A DNA stretch of 64,000 nt from Candidatus Harpocratesius repetitus (GTDB taxonomy: Archaea; Asgardarchaeota; Lokiarchaeia; Sigyniarchaeales; Promethearchaeaceae). Within the stretch, counting starts at the first letter, position 1; each line of letters begins with the position of its first letter. Where the stretch lies: positions 2,157,666 to 2,221,665 of the forward strand of contig JAIZWK010000001.1 in NCBI GenBank assembly GCA_021498095.1. The letters run 5' to 3'. Below, piece after piece: positions 17,587-25,819 of the stretch. The position numbers and the translations under genes were made by a program. The notes under the pieces are model-generated. The model had not been told where the DNA came from. It ran no database searches and was given only the letters and a program-made list of their open reading frames with translations.

Positions 17587-18213
17587 TTAATAAAATTTTA
17601 TTGCATCTAAATATTTTACGTTGAATTTACTGTTATGAACAAAATTTTGATTATATTTCTCAAAAATTTGTTGCATTTCATCACTTTCTTCTAATATTGT
17701 ATATATTACACCTGATTTAAGAGGTCCATCACCACCTTCTGATTGAGGTGCAATTGGCTTTCCATCTATTTGAGTAATAATAAAAAATGCATCATGATTT
17801 TTTTGCAGTAATGAAATTGGAATTTCAAAGGTTTTATATCCATCGCTTGATTCAAATCTTAAATATTGTACGTCACTTAAATCTATTCTAAGTTTTTCAA
17901 GAATATCCCACAAAAGAACTGCAGAAATGGTGGTAATCATGGTATTATTAACTGAATTTAAGGTAAAATATGTAATATTTTCAACTCGAGCGAATGTTCC
18001 ATCCATTAATTCTGAGATTCCGATAAATCTTTCTGATGGAATATTCCCATAAATTCTCAAACATGCAGAATCATGACATTCCCCATATTTTTGCTGAATT
18101 TCCTGATATTGCACCCAATTATAGTAAAATAGACTTCCTAAAACTAACATGAAAATAGTTCCAGCTATAATTATATTTCGAGTACGACTTTTTATGTGAA
18201 GCCTTTGATTCAT
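17587..18213 (-). CDS. Membrane-anchored extracellular protein with sulfite-oxidase-like (SUOX-type) domain
   Basis: One N-terminal membrane helix (about 12-33) is followed by an extracellular domain of about 170 residues. The pattern (IYGNIPSERFIGISELM, then VLLWDILEKLRID, YLRFESSDGYKTFEIPISLL) resembles the molybdopterin-binding fold of sulfite oxidases, especially the conserved DGY. No cysteine sits where a molybdenum ligand would be expected, so it is more likely a binding protein than an enzyme. It is clearly related to the next gene upstream (DGYKSYYFPI, NFVYNSLFNVHYL versus NFVHNSKFNVKYL). Tight linkage to the ECF genes suggests a role in substrate capture. The fold call is inference from motif order. 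Confidence 0.6.
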   Translation of the reverse strand: MNQRLHIKSRTRNIIIAGTIFMLVLGSLFYYNWVQYQEIQQKYGECHDSACLRIYGNIPSERFIGISELMDGTFARVENITYFTLNSVNNTMITTISAVLLWDILEKLRIDLSDVQYLRFESSDGYKTFEIPISLLQKNHDAFFIITQIDGKPIAPQSEGGDGPLKSGVIYTILEESDEMQQIFEKYNQNFVHNSKFNVKYLDAIKFY

Positions 18214-18283
18214 TTCCTCCTTCCTCTGCTTACATTTGATTTTGTTATATTTTTGATTGTTATTCTGATTTATATTTCTGCTC

Positions 18284-19162
18284 TTAATTTCTGAGTTGTT
18301 TTCTATTCTTTTTTTTATTAACTATTGTCACCAGCATGATGATAAATGTAAATGAAAATATTTCTATCCATTCGCTATATCCAAGAATAGACAATTGGTT
18401 CTCTTTCTCTTTTGTATCATTTATAGATGGATTATCATCGTTTTCAATTGTATTATTATAATTTAGATGAATTGTTGAAATTTCTATAGCAGATAGGTAA
18501 TGAACATTGAAAAGTGAATTGTATACAAAATTTTCCCCAGGTTCACCAAGTTCTTTAAACATTGCAATCATTTCTGAATCATTAACGATACTTTCATATA
18601 GAACATTGGATTCTATTGGACCCTTTGGTGGAACTTCTCCATTTTCTTCAGTTGTAATTATAACAGAATGTGTATTATTTTTCATGATTCGAATCGGAAA
18701 ATAATAACTTTTATATCCATCATTTCCCACAAATCGAATATATGTTGCATTTTCCTTTAAAACATCCAAATTATTAAAGATAGAATACAGAAACACACCT
18801 GAGATTTGCAGATAATTCTTAGTTCCCATTTTATTCAACCAAGTAAAATTAAGATTATTACAAGTTTCATATGTATTGTTTAATAGAGCCGTTTTGGATA
18901 TATTGAATGATTCTATGACTCCATCACCGTAAAAATGAAGAATTTGGTTATTGTAATAGTTTTCTAAATCTTCTATAGACGGATCATCAGAGTTTTTTTG
19001 ATTAGATGACAAGATGAAGGAGTAATTTTGAGAAAAACTTGAATTTTCGTGAGTATTTATTTTAATACTTAAAGGAAATAAAAGAAAAATGGTTAGTTCC
19101 ATAAAAATTAATATGGAAAAACCAATAATACGAATTTTCTTAAAATCTAAATGGTTTCTCAT
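18284..19162 (-). CDS. Surface protein, paralogue of the downstream SUOX-like protein
   Basis: A 292-aa protein with an N-terminal membrane/signal segment (residues 9-31), an extracellular domain rich in NxT/NxS sites, a second transmembrane helix near the C-terminus (WIEIFSFTFIIMLVTIV) and a basic KKKNRKQ tail. The core (FLYSIFNNLDVL, YIRFVGNDGYKSYYFPI, FVYNSLFNVHYLSAI) aligns by eye with the 17587-18213 protein, so the two arose by duplication. One cysteine (ETCNNLNF) lies in the region where sulfite-oxidase-type domains have their ligand. Function is unknown; co-localisation with the ECF transporter suggests recruitment of ligand at the cell surface. Confidence 0.6.
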   Translation of the reverse strand: MRNHLDFKKIRIIGFSILIFMELTIFLLFPLSIKINTHENSSFSQNYSFILSSNQKNSDDPSIEDLENYYNNQILHFYGDGVIESFNISKTALLNNTYETCNNLNFTWLNKMGTKNYLQISGVFLYSIFNNLDVLKENATYIRFVGNDGYKSYYFPIRIMKNNTHSVIITTEENGEVPPKGPIESNVLYESIVNDSEMIAMFKELGEPGENFVYNSLFNVHYLSAIEISTIHLNYNNTIENDDNPSINDTKEKENQLSILGYSEWIEIFSFTFIIMLVTIVNKKKNRKQLRN

Positions 19163-19227
19163 GTTGATTTACCTTATTTCTTATTTTTCTTAAATTTTAG
19201 GATTCTTCTTTTTTTAATTAACGATGT

Positions 19228-20430
19228 TCAAGCTATTTTCTTTTTCTTTTTTATTTGACTAAGTACCAAAGCAATAATCCCAATGCTTATCACTCCAAGT
19301 TTATTGACTGTATATCCTGGAATACTATTATCATCCGGTAAATCTGATGGAATAATTGTAATTCTAATTTCAATTACTCCTCCAATATAATTTTTCTTGC
19401 TTGCTCCTGGAATAATTAATTGGTAGGGTCCCCGTGAAAATCCAAGATCTTTTCCATCTTTCTGAACCATCAACATTGCCTGTTTTCCTTCGTTTGAAAG
19501 TTCAACTGCAGGATCATTAATCATAGTTCCAGTAAATCCATTCTCCATTTGCTCTTTAGTAAAAACCATATTTGCTCCATAGCCATCATAAGCGATAAAG
19601 GATATATTGTAATTTTCATTAGTTATTTGTTGCATTAAGCTGGCAACTGTGAAGCCAGTTGAGAGCGATCTACTCCAACCATACCCTGATGCATTGTCGA
19701 AATATCCCCATGTATAACTAGTAAAATTGACTGAATTTGTGTTATTTTGGCTGTTGAAATAACCGATTTTTGTTCCATTTACCGTGAAACTTAATGTCCA
19801 AGGATCTGTATAATCAATTGATACAATATCCCTAACTTTTTGCTTTCCAATTAGGTTCTCTCCCCAGATATAAAAGTTTCCATAATCTGGATTGTAATCA
19901 TGGAGCCATTGATTATTCCATGCAATCAGAATAATAGTAGCGTTGTCAGTCTCAGGATATTTAGAATAATCTGAATCTGCCATTAAGAGTTGAGTTGTAT
20001 TAATAACAAAACTGTATCCATCTCCCGCTTTAACTGTGAAATTAAAGATGTCGTTCCATCCAGCAATTTCAAATAAATGTAATGGATTAAAGCCAATTAC
20101 TGGGTAAAAACTTCCCTCTTTTTCAATTGTATAGTTTTTCATTTGAAATGTATGATTTTCATAAGTTGTATAGTTAATAATTTGACTCAAAGTAAATAAT
20201 CTGGAGTAATCTCCCTTATGGAGGGTGATATTTGCATCTGGAATATCACCAGCTGGAAAAGTTACATTATTCCATAAATCATCGGCTACGATTGGAACGA
20301 GATTATATTTTGATGCCGATTTCATCTTCTCATTGGAGTATTGAACGTTAGATACAAATGAATTGCTCAAAATCATTAATCCAATTAAAAATCCTAATAA
20401 CAGAGAATTTGTTATAAATTTTTTCTTCAT
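19228..20430 (-). CDS. Secreted, C-terminally anchored protein with two SUOX-like domains
   Basis: A signal peptide (MKKKFITNSLLLGFLIGLMI) starts the protein; the ATG at 20430 is preferred over a TTG three codons upstream because GAGAT precedes it. The ectodomain seems to hold two related units: one with FNPLHLFEIAGW and FTVKAGDGYSFVINTTQLL, the other with VASLMQQI, FIAYDGYGANMVFTKEQM and RGPYQLIIPG. Both keep the DGY pattern of the two downstream proteins. The end (DDNSIPGYTVNKLGVISIG, then KKKKK) matches the IPGY-membrane helix-Lys tail seen on the 620-2431 protein. This is the first gene of the ECF operon and probably the outermost receptor; that role is inferred. Confidence 0.62.
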   Translation of the reverse strand: MKKKFITNSLLLGFLIGLMILSNSFVSNVQYSNEKMKSASKYNLVPIVADDLWNNVTFPAGDIPDANITLHKGDYSRLFTLSQIINYTTYENHTFQMKNYTIEKEGSFYPVIGFNPLHLFEIAGWNDIFNFTVKAGDGYSFVINTTQLLMADSDYSKYPETDNATIILIAWNNQWLHDYNPDYGNFYIWGENLIGKQKVRDIVSIDYTDPWTLSFTVNGTKIGYFNSQNNTNSVNFTSYTWGYFDNASGYGWSRSLSTGFTVASLMQQITNENYNISFIAYDGYGANMVFTKEQMENGFTGTMINDPAVELSNEGKQAMLMVQKDGKDLGFSRGPYQLIIPGASKKNYIGGVIEIRITIIPSDLPDDNSIPGYTVNKLGVISIGIIALVLSQIKKKKKIA

Positions 20431-20439
20431 TTTTATCAA

Positions 20440-20806
20440 ATCTCTTTAAATTTTCTAAGTTTTTCTAATTCTAGCATTTATGTATCAATATATCCATTTT
20501 ATACTATCTTTCGATATGAACAATGATACATAACGGTAAATAATATAAAAGCGACATATTTTTAAATATTTTTCATTATTTTTCTGAGTGATTTTAACAT
20601 TTCGTCCAAAATTAGAAAAAAAAATTTTGTTTTCTTGCATTCAACACCAATAAAATGCACAGATACGTCTATTTTATGAGATTCTATGGGCTTTTTAGAA
20701 TATTTTTAAAAAATCAAGAAAATCAATAAAAAATTTTGAAAATTCACGATAATTCACAAAATTAAATAAAAAGCTTTTAGAAGTCTGCCTCTCAAAATAA
20801 CACATT
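20440..20806. other. Divergent intergenic region, likely promoters only
   Basis: About 370 bases of AT-rich DNA between the ECF surface-protein operon (minus) and the iron-sulfur protein gene (plus). A TATA-like taaataaaaa at about 20763-20772 lies some 40 bases ahead of the ATG at 20807. A second AT-rich element, atatttttaaatattttt near 20557-20575, could serve either strand. I see no small gene or structured RNA. Confidence 0.4.
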
Positions 20807-22006
20807 ATGGTTACTATCGATTCAAAATGTGTTCAACAACTGGTTATTTTTTGCAAAAACTGTGGGCAATGTTCACTTTCTTGCCCAACTCATTTTGTCG
20901 GGTTATTTAATCCATTAGGGGTGCTCAGAGATATTCAAATGGAAGGCCCAGAAGCTGCGATTTTAAATCAACCTATCTTTAACTGTTTTACTTGTAACCG
21001 ATGCATGGTAAACTGTCCTGGTTCAAATGGACATGAGGGAATGAGTTTTGGTGAATTAATTAGGGATTTACGCACTTATGCCTATGAAAATCAAATATTG
21101 CCTAAAGACTATATTGAGTTTCCAGGAATTGCTACCATCTTGACTCACTCATCAGATTTTAAAGAATCTGCAACTAAATTGGAAAATATTCCTGATGTTG
21201 ATGTTGTTTCTTATTTCTCAAAATCAAATCATTTGAAAATTGCCTCAAAAGGTGAGATTGCTTATTTTCCTGGTGATCTTCCATTATATCTGCAAAAATA
21301 TCCACAATATTCTCCTGAATTAATTGAAATTCCAACCAGTGTGGTAAAAATTTTAAACCAAGTTGGAATTTCTCCAGTTGTAATAAATATAAAGCCACTA
21401 GGGCATGATGACTACTGGGCAGGATTTAGTGATCAATTTAAAATTTTGGCAGAAGAGAATGTAAAAATATATCGTACTGCGGGTATAAAACAAATTATTG
21501 TAGAATCTGCAGAAGCTTATAGGACGTGGAAATTCGATTACCCATCTGTAGTTTCTGATTGTGATTTCGAAGTCTATCATCTTAGTGAGTATTTAGAGAA
21601 ATTTAACTTAATTCACAAATTGATTTTTGATTTCGATATCGATGTAAAAATTACAATTATGGATTCAAGTCGATTGGGTCGATTAGGTGGAAAAGTTTAT
21701 GAACCTCTCAGAAAAATTTTGAAACATTCGCAAGGCATATCAATTCATGAGTTAGAATCAAATCGAGATGATGCCTATGATTGTGCGATTAGCATCCATT
21801 TTCCAGAAAATCAAGAAGTTAAAAAAATGCAAAATCAACGATTAAGAGAGATAATAGATGTTGGAGTTGATTATGTAGTAACAACTTCCCCAAAACAGAT
21901 AATTCATTATTTACATGCTATCCGAAATTCCGATTTGGAGCAAAGTTCATTTCCTATTATTCAAGATTGGGCAGTGATGCTGAATCGTTTACTTTATAAA
22001 CAATAA
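20807..22006 (+). CDS. HdrD/GlpC-like iron-sulfur protein with degenerate CCG domains
   Basis: The N-terminus carries two classical [4Fe-4S] motifs, C16-x2-C19-x2-C22-x3-C26-P and C60-x2-C63-x2-C66-x3-C70-P, as in HdrC/GlpC/LldE-type electron carriers. The remaining 300 residues have the layout of two cysteine-rich CCG domains, but their cysteines are gone: GHDDYWAGF stands where a CCG sequence is expected and DSSRLGRLGG where DPCxLGR is usual. The protein should pass electrons through its two clusters but cannot build the catalytic noncubane cluster of heterodisulfide reductase. No flavoprotein partner is adjacent. It is monocistronic as far as can be seen. Confidence 0.8.
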   Translation: MVTIDSKCVQQLVIFCKNCGQCSLSCPTHFVGLFNPLGVLRDIQMEGPEAAILNQPIFNCFTCNRCMVNCPGSNGHEGMSFGELIRDLRTYAYENQILPKDYIEFPGIATILTHSSDFKESATKLENIPDVDVVSYFSKSNHLKIASKGEIAYFPGDLPLYLQKYPQYSPELIEIPTSVVKILNQVGISPVVINIKPLGHDDYWAGFSDQFKILAEENVKIYRTAGIKQIIVESAEAYRTWKFDYPSVVSDCDFEVYHLSEYLEKFNLIHKLIFDFDIDVKITIMDSSRLGRLGGKVYEPLRKILKHSQGISIHELESNRDDAYDCAISIHFPENQEVKKMQNQRLREIIDVGVDYVVTTSPKQIIHYLHAIRNSDLEQSSFPIIQDWAVMLNRLLYKQ

Positions 22007-22066
22007 GTGATAAATCTTTGATTTTTTCTATTTTTCTTTGAATTTCTTTTCAAATTTTATATATTA

Positions 22067-22117
22067 TTTCAATTCTTGATTCTCTATTTTAATTCTTGAT
22101 CCTCTATCTTAATTCTT
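22067..22117. repeat. Short 20-bp tandem repeat, 2.5 copies
   Basis: tttcaattcttgattctcta (22067-22086) is followed by ttttaattcttgatcctcta (22087-22106) and a partial third copy. It lies between the iron-sulfur protein and peroxiredoxin genes. No function is evident; slippage in AT-rich DNA would explain it. Confidence 0.6.
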
Positions 22118-22269
22118 TTTAATTTTGCTTTATCTTATTCTTTTATTTTTCGTTAATTATTATTAACAATTATTTTTGCAAAAAATCATATTTTTTGAAA
22201 GCAGATTCTTTAATTCGTGAAGATTTCTAATTAATTTGATGAAATTTACTTTTTAGGAGAATTAAAAAT

Positions 22270-22707
22270 ATGTTAAAAAAAGGTGAAAAAGTCCCAGAAA
22301 ATATTGAATTATTCGATCAAAATGGAAAATTATGGAAATTATCTGATTTTATTGGAAAACGAACTATTTTTTATACATACCCCAAGGACTCTACTCCTGG
22401 TTGCACTACTGAGGCTAAAAATTTTCGAGACTCGATAAAAGAATATGAGAATGCAAATATAAGAATTGTTGGAATTAGTGCTGATTCTGTCAAATCTCAT
22501 AAACGATTTGCCGAGAAACACAACCTTCCTTTTATTTTATTATCTGATCCTGAGAAAAAGTTTTTAAATCTCTTAGGTTCACTTGAAGGAGGAAGGATAA
22601 AGAGAAGAACATGGATTATGGATGAGCAAGGAAGAATTGAGAAGGTATTTGAAAAAGTATCCGCTTCTAAGCATAATACCGAATTATGTGAGTATCTACT
22701 TAATTAG
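22270..22707 (+). CDS. bcp: Peroxiredoxin, Bcp/PrxQ type
   Basis: Thiol peroxidase that reduces hydrogen peroxide and organic hydroperoxides. The peroxidatic Cys45 lies in TPGCTTEAKNFRD, in the usual PxxxTxxC-like setting with the thioredoxin-fold start LFDQNGKLWKLSDF. Many PrxQ proteins have a resolving cysteine five residues later; here that position is Lys50, so it is either a 1-Cys enzyme or uses the cysteine close to the C-terminus (ELCEYLLN). A good AGGAG (22256-22260) precedes the ATG. Length (145 aa) is normal. Confidence 0.9.
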   Translation: MLKKGEKVPENIELFDQNGKLWKLSDFIGKRTIFYTYPKDSTPGCTTEAKNFRDSIKEYENANIRIVGISADSVKSHKRFAEKHNLPFILLSDPEKKFLNLLGSLEGGRIKRRTWIMDEQGRIEKVFEKVSASKHNTELCEYLLN

Positions 22708-22764
22708 CAATATGAAATACCTTTCAGATTTAATAGATAAAAGAAATATATTTACCAAAAATCA

Positions 22765-22780
22765 AAAAAAAAAAAAAAAA
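22765..22780 (-). terminator. T16 tract ending the DsrE-like gene
   Basis: A run of sixteen A on the plus strand is a T16 tract on the minus strand, 13 bases beyond the stop of the gene at 22794-23156. Long T-tracts are sufficient for archaeal RNA polymerase to terminate. Confidence 0.55.
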
Positions 22781-22793
22781 GAATAATCATACT

Positions 22794-23156
22794 CTAAAAT
22801 GTAATTATCTTATATCCTCTATCAATATATGATACCATTGAAGGATGTCCGTTCATATCTCCGACAACAGGGAGATTTTCTGCTATTACATCATCAATGA
22901 CTCCCATTTTGGTAGAACAGACGCGACACACTGCTGAAATCAGACCTGCTTCTTTAACTTTTTTATACAAATCAAAAAATGGATGATCTGGTTGATCTCT
23001 GAATGTTTTTATTAATTTTGTTGCAGTTCCTTCAACTACAATTGTTACATCATAATCTTGGGAGCGCATATGTAAAGCATTAAGTAGTACATGTAGAAAG
23101 CACATCATATCTCCATTAAATGCAAATAAACAGAATTGTAAGGACATTTGAATCAA
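22794..23156 (-). CDS. DsrE-like family protein
   Basis: A 120-aa protein with the DsrE/DsrF-type alpha/beta layout: a first strand with FCLFAFNGD, a central strand and helix (DVTIVVEGTATKLIKTF) and a cysteine-bearing loop before a helix (ISAVCRVCSTKMGVIDDVI), ending in GHPSMVSYIDRGYKIITF. Family members carry or sense protein-bound persulfide through a conserved cysteine; the CRVC pair here is the candidate. It is cytoplasmic and stands alone, diverging from the ABC exporter operon. ATG at 23147 is a possible alternative start. The call is by fold pattern. Confidence 0.72.
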   Translation of the reverse strand: MIQMSLQFCLFAFNGDMMCFLHVLLNALHMRSQDYDVTIVVEGTATKLIKTFRDQPDHPFFDLYKKVKEAGLISAVCRVCSTKMGVIDDVIAENLPVVGDMNGHPSMVSYIDRGYKIITF

Positions 23157-23208
23157 ATAAAGATATACGTTTAGCTTGATAAATAATTCTTTTTAAAGAT
23201 ATTACAAT

Positions 23209-23219
23209 TTTTATATATA
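23209..23219 (+). promoter_or_regulatory. TATA box and GGTGA site ahead of the ABC exporter operon
   Basis: ttttatatata at about 23209-23219 is a strong TATA candidate 62-72 bases before the ATG at 23282, predicting a leader of about 40 bases. GGTGA at 23270-23274, seven bases before the start codon, is the ribosome binding site. Confidence 0.5.
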
Positions 23220-23281
23220 GCGGTGTCTTATCTACATTCAACCAGAACATTTTAAATTAGGGCGCGCTTGGTGAAAAAACA

Positions 23282-24316
23282 ATGAATTCTAATGATGTTG
23301 TAATTGAACTTCAACATTTAACTAAAAATTTTGGTAAATTTACCGCGGTTAAGAATATTTCACTTGAAATTCATCGAGGAGAGTGTTTAGGATTTTTAGG
23401 GCCAAATGGTGCCGGAAAATCAACTACTATGAAGATGATTGCCTATCTTTTACGACCCAGTAAAGGAATCATTAAAATTAGAACAGATGGCCAGTTAAAA
23501 TCTTTAAATGGACAAAATAAGGATAGATTGTTGGAACATGTTGGATTCTTAATTGAAAATCCGCGTTTTTATAAAAACAGTACACCTCGACAAATTTTGA
23601 CATATTTTGCTAAATTGAAGGGATATCCTCGTCAACAAATTAAATCACGGGTAGAACAAATTGTTTCTATGATGGGATTAAATAAGTGGATTGATGAAAA
23701 ACTGCATAAATTTTCGAAAGGAATGCGACAAAAAGTTGGAATTTTGAGTGCGATTGTTCATGATCCAGATATTCTTATCTTTGATGAACCTTATACCGGA
23801 TTAGATCCTGCGGTTAGAATAGAAGTACGAGATTTTATATTAAAATTGAAAGAAATGGGAAAAACTGTTTTCCTCAGTAGTCATCTATTATATGAAATCA
23901 GTGAGGTTGCTGACCGCATTGCAATAATTTCTCATGGAAGAATTATTGCATGCGATACTTTAGAGAATCTCGAACAACAAGCTCAAAGTAGTAAAATTCA
24001 TTTAGAAGTTTTAAATGCAAAGGAAATAGGTTCCTCGTTAATTACAAAACTATATGAAATTTTGCAGAATTATATTGCAGCTAATTCTATTTCATATTAT
24101 GATGATGGATCGTATTATACAATCAAATTTGATGGAAATCCAAATAAGCAGCATCAAATCTTGAAATTACTAATTGAGAATGATATTAAAGTACTTGAAT
24201 TTTCTGTTCCTAAAGCAGGATTGTTAGAATCTTTATATCTTGATTACATTTCAAAAAGCGAAGATCAAGCTTTACAAGAGCAGAAAACGGCAATTAAAGT
24301 GGAGGCGATTTTATAA
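23282..24316 (+). CDS. ABC-2 type transporter, ATP-binding protein
   Basis: The ATPase of a two-gene exporter. It has Walker A GPNGAGKST (about residues 37-45), signature FSKGMRQKVG, Walker B ILIFDEP and the D-loop GLDP, followed by the H-loop in LSSHLLYE. The order and the C-terminal extension of about 100 residues are typical of the DrrA/CcmA/NatA group that drives export of drugs, lipids or ions. The permease gene begins on the base after the stop codon, so both are translated together. Substrate unknown. Confidence 0.92.
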   Translation: MNSNDVVIELQHLTKNFGKFTAVKNISLEIHRGECLGFLGPNGAGKSTTMKMIAYLLRPSKGIIKIRTDGQLKSLNGQNKDRLLEHVGFLIENPRFYKNSTPRQILTYFAKLKGYPRQQIKSRVEQIVSMMGLNKWIDEKLHKFSKGMRQKVGILSAIVHDPDILIFDEPYTGLDPAVRIEVRDFILKLKEMGKTVFLSSHLLYEISEVADRIAIISHGRIIACDTLENLEQQAQSSKIHLEVLNAKEIGSSLITKLYEILQNYIAANSISYYDDGSYYTIKFDGNPNKQHQILKLLIENDIKVLEFSVPKAGLLESLYLDYISKSEDQALQEQKTAIKVEAIL

Positions 24317-25168
24317 ATGGCAGTAGAATTGCAAAAAGAGCAAGATCGTAACTATAGTCGTCAAAGACGCATTACTCAAATAATTGATACAATTTATTTT
24401 GAAATTCAATTAAATATTCGAAAAATGATTATTTTAGGTATTGTAGCATTAGGAATATTTATTTTATCTTTATTTTTAGGTTTATGGCAATTGAACAATA
24501 ACTCTGAAGCTTTTCCTACCGTCGAATCATATATTTTAAACTATCTTTCTTTTATTCGGTTGTTTATCCTAATTTTAGCCGTAAGTTACGGTTCTAATAT
24601 GATTGTTATAGATTTTCAAGAACAAACAGGTAATATCATTTTTCCAAAAATTTCCAAAGATCGGCTCTTTTTAGGTCGATTTTTGAGTAGGATCATCCAA
24701 GGAGGGATTATTATTCTATTTTATTATTGGTTAATCCTTATTCCCATTTACTTTGAATTTCACTTGATTCCAATTGATTTTTGGAAAAGCTTAGGATTTG
24801 CACTTTTTTATTTTGTTGATCTCTTAGCATTTTGCATCCTTTTTAGTGCTATTGCAAAAAGAACAAGTGGTGCTGTAATCATAAGCTTATTAATAATAAT
24901 TATTGCATTTCCAATTATTAATTCTATTTTCTCTCTAACAACTGATTTTGAACCACTATTCCTGTTAGATTATTATGGAAATATTATATCATCTATTTTA
25001 AATATGCCAGAGCCTCGGTTTTCATCAATAGAAATTGAAGGTTTGACAATCTATACATGGTTTACTCCCAGTGTTAGAGATGCATTAATCGGATTAAGTA
25101 TTTATCTTCTGATTATGCTAGGAATCGCCTTTATTATATATTTTTTTCGGCAGGTAGAAGAACAATGA
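24317..25168 (+). CDS. ABC-2 type transporter permease
   Basis: A 283-aa integral membrane protein with six hydrophobic segments in the ABC-2 pattern: helix 1 near 38-58, two helices flanking the GNIIFPKISKDRLFLGRF coupling loop, and a last helix near 255-278. The start ATG is immediately after the TAA of the ATPase gene, a sign of coupled translation. With that ATPase it should form a 2+2 exporter. No substrate can be inferred. Confidence 0.85.
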   Translation: MAVELQKEQDRNYSRQRRITQIIDTIYFEIQLNIRKMIILGIVALGIFILSLFLGLWQLNNNSEAFPTVESYILNYLSFIRLFILILAVSYGSNMIVIDFQEQTGNIIFPKISKDRLFLGRFLSRIIQGGIIILFYYWLILIPIYFEFHLIPIDFWKSLGFALFYFVDLLAFCILFSAIAKRTSGAVIISLLIIIIAFPIINSIFSLTTDFEPLFLLDYYGNIISSILNMPEPRFSSIEIEGLTIYTWFTPSVRDALIGLSIYLLIMLGIAFIIYFFRQVEEQ

Positions 25169-25461
25169 AAACTCTAATTCTATTTTTTTCCTATTTTAAT
25201 TTTTTATTTAAATGCATTTTAAGGAATTATTTCCAATATGATTTCTAAGAGTGATACTAATTAAACGAGTCAAAATGAATAATGTCGTTTGTTAAGAGTT
25301 TTTAATATTAACCCATTAACTTTATTCATAAATGTTTCGATCTTTAATCAAATACTTATTTGAGCAAAAATTGTCTCTTTTTTCTGAATATTGGAAAAAT
25401 TCGAATTGGAAATCTTAAATAGATTACATTTTTTTATTGATTATTGTTAGGTGTATTTTCA

Positions 25462-25755
25462 ATGAAAACATTTCTGAAAAAAAAGATGGCTAAAGCCGCA
25501 GAACAAAGAGAACAAGAGTTACATTATCTATTAGATGGTTTTTCTGCCGAATTGGAAGAAATGAAGAAGAAATTAGCCAATTTAACCTATCAAATTGAGT
25601 TTTTTGGGGCAACTCCAGAATTAACTGAAAAAAAGCAAGACTGTGAAGTTATGATGGCTTGGATCAAAAACCAATTTGAAGAAATTAATAATTCTTTAGA
25701 TTCTCATTCCTCTTCTTATTCGTCTTCTCATTCTCAACCTCTTTATACAAGTTGA
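25462..25755 (+). CDS. Small coiled-coil protein, unknown function
   Basis: Not recognised. The 97-aa product begins MKTFLKKKMAKAAEQREQEL, has a helical middle compatible with a coiled coil (about 13-50 and 58-80) and ends in a Ser/His-rich tail of about 20 residues. A TTG at 25444 in the same frame is a weaker start. It stands alone in plus orientation, nearly 300 bases after the exporter genes, with its own AT-rich upstream region, and a T-tract at about 25781-25788 follows the stop codon. Confidence 0.6.
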   Translation: MKTFLKKKMAKAAEQREQELHYLLDGFSAELEEMKKKLANLTYQIEFFGATPELTEKKQDCEVMMAWIKNQFEEINNSLDSHSSSYSSSHSQPLYTS

Positions 25756-25819
25756 GATTAAAAAATAAAAAAGAAAGTATTTTTTTTTAAAATTGAAAGA
25801 ATTGATAAAAAAAGACATT

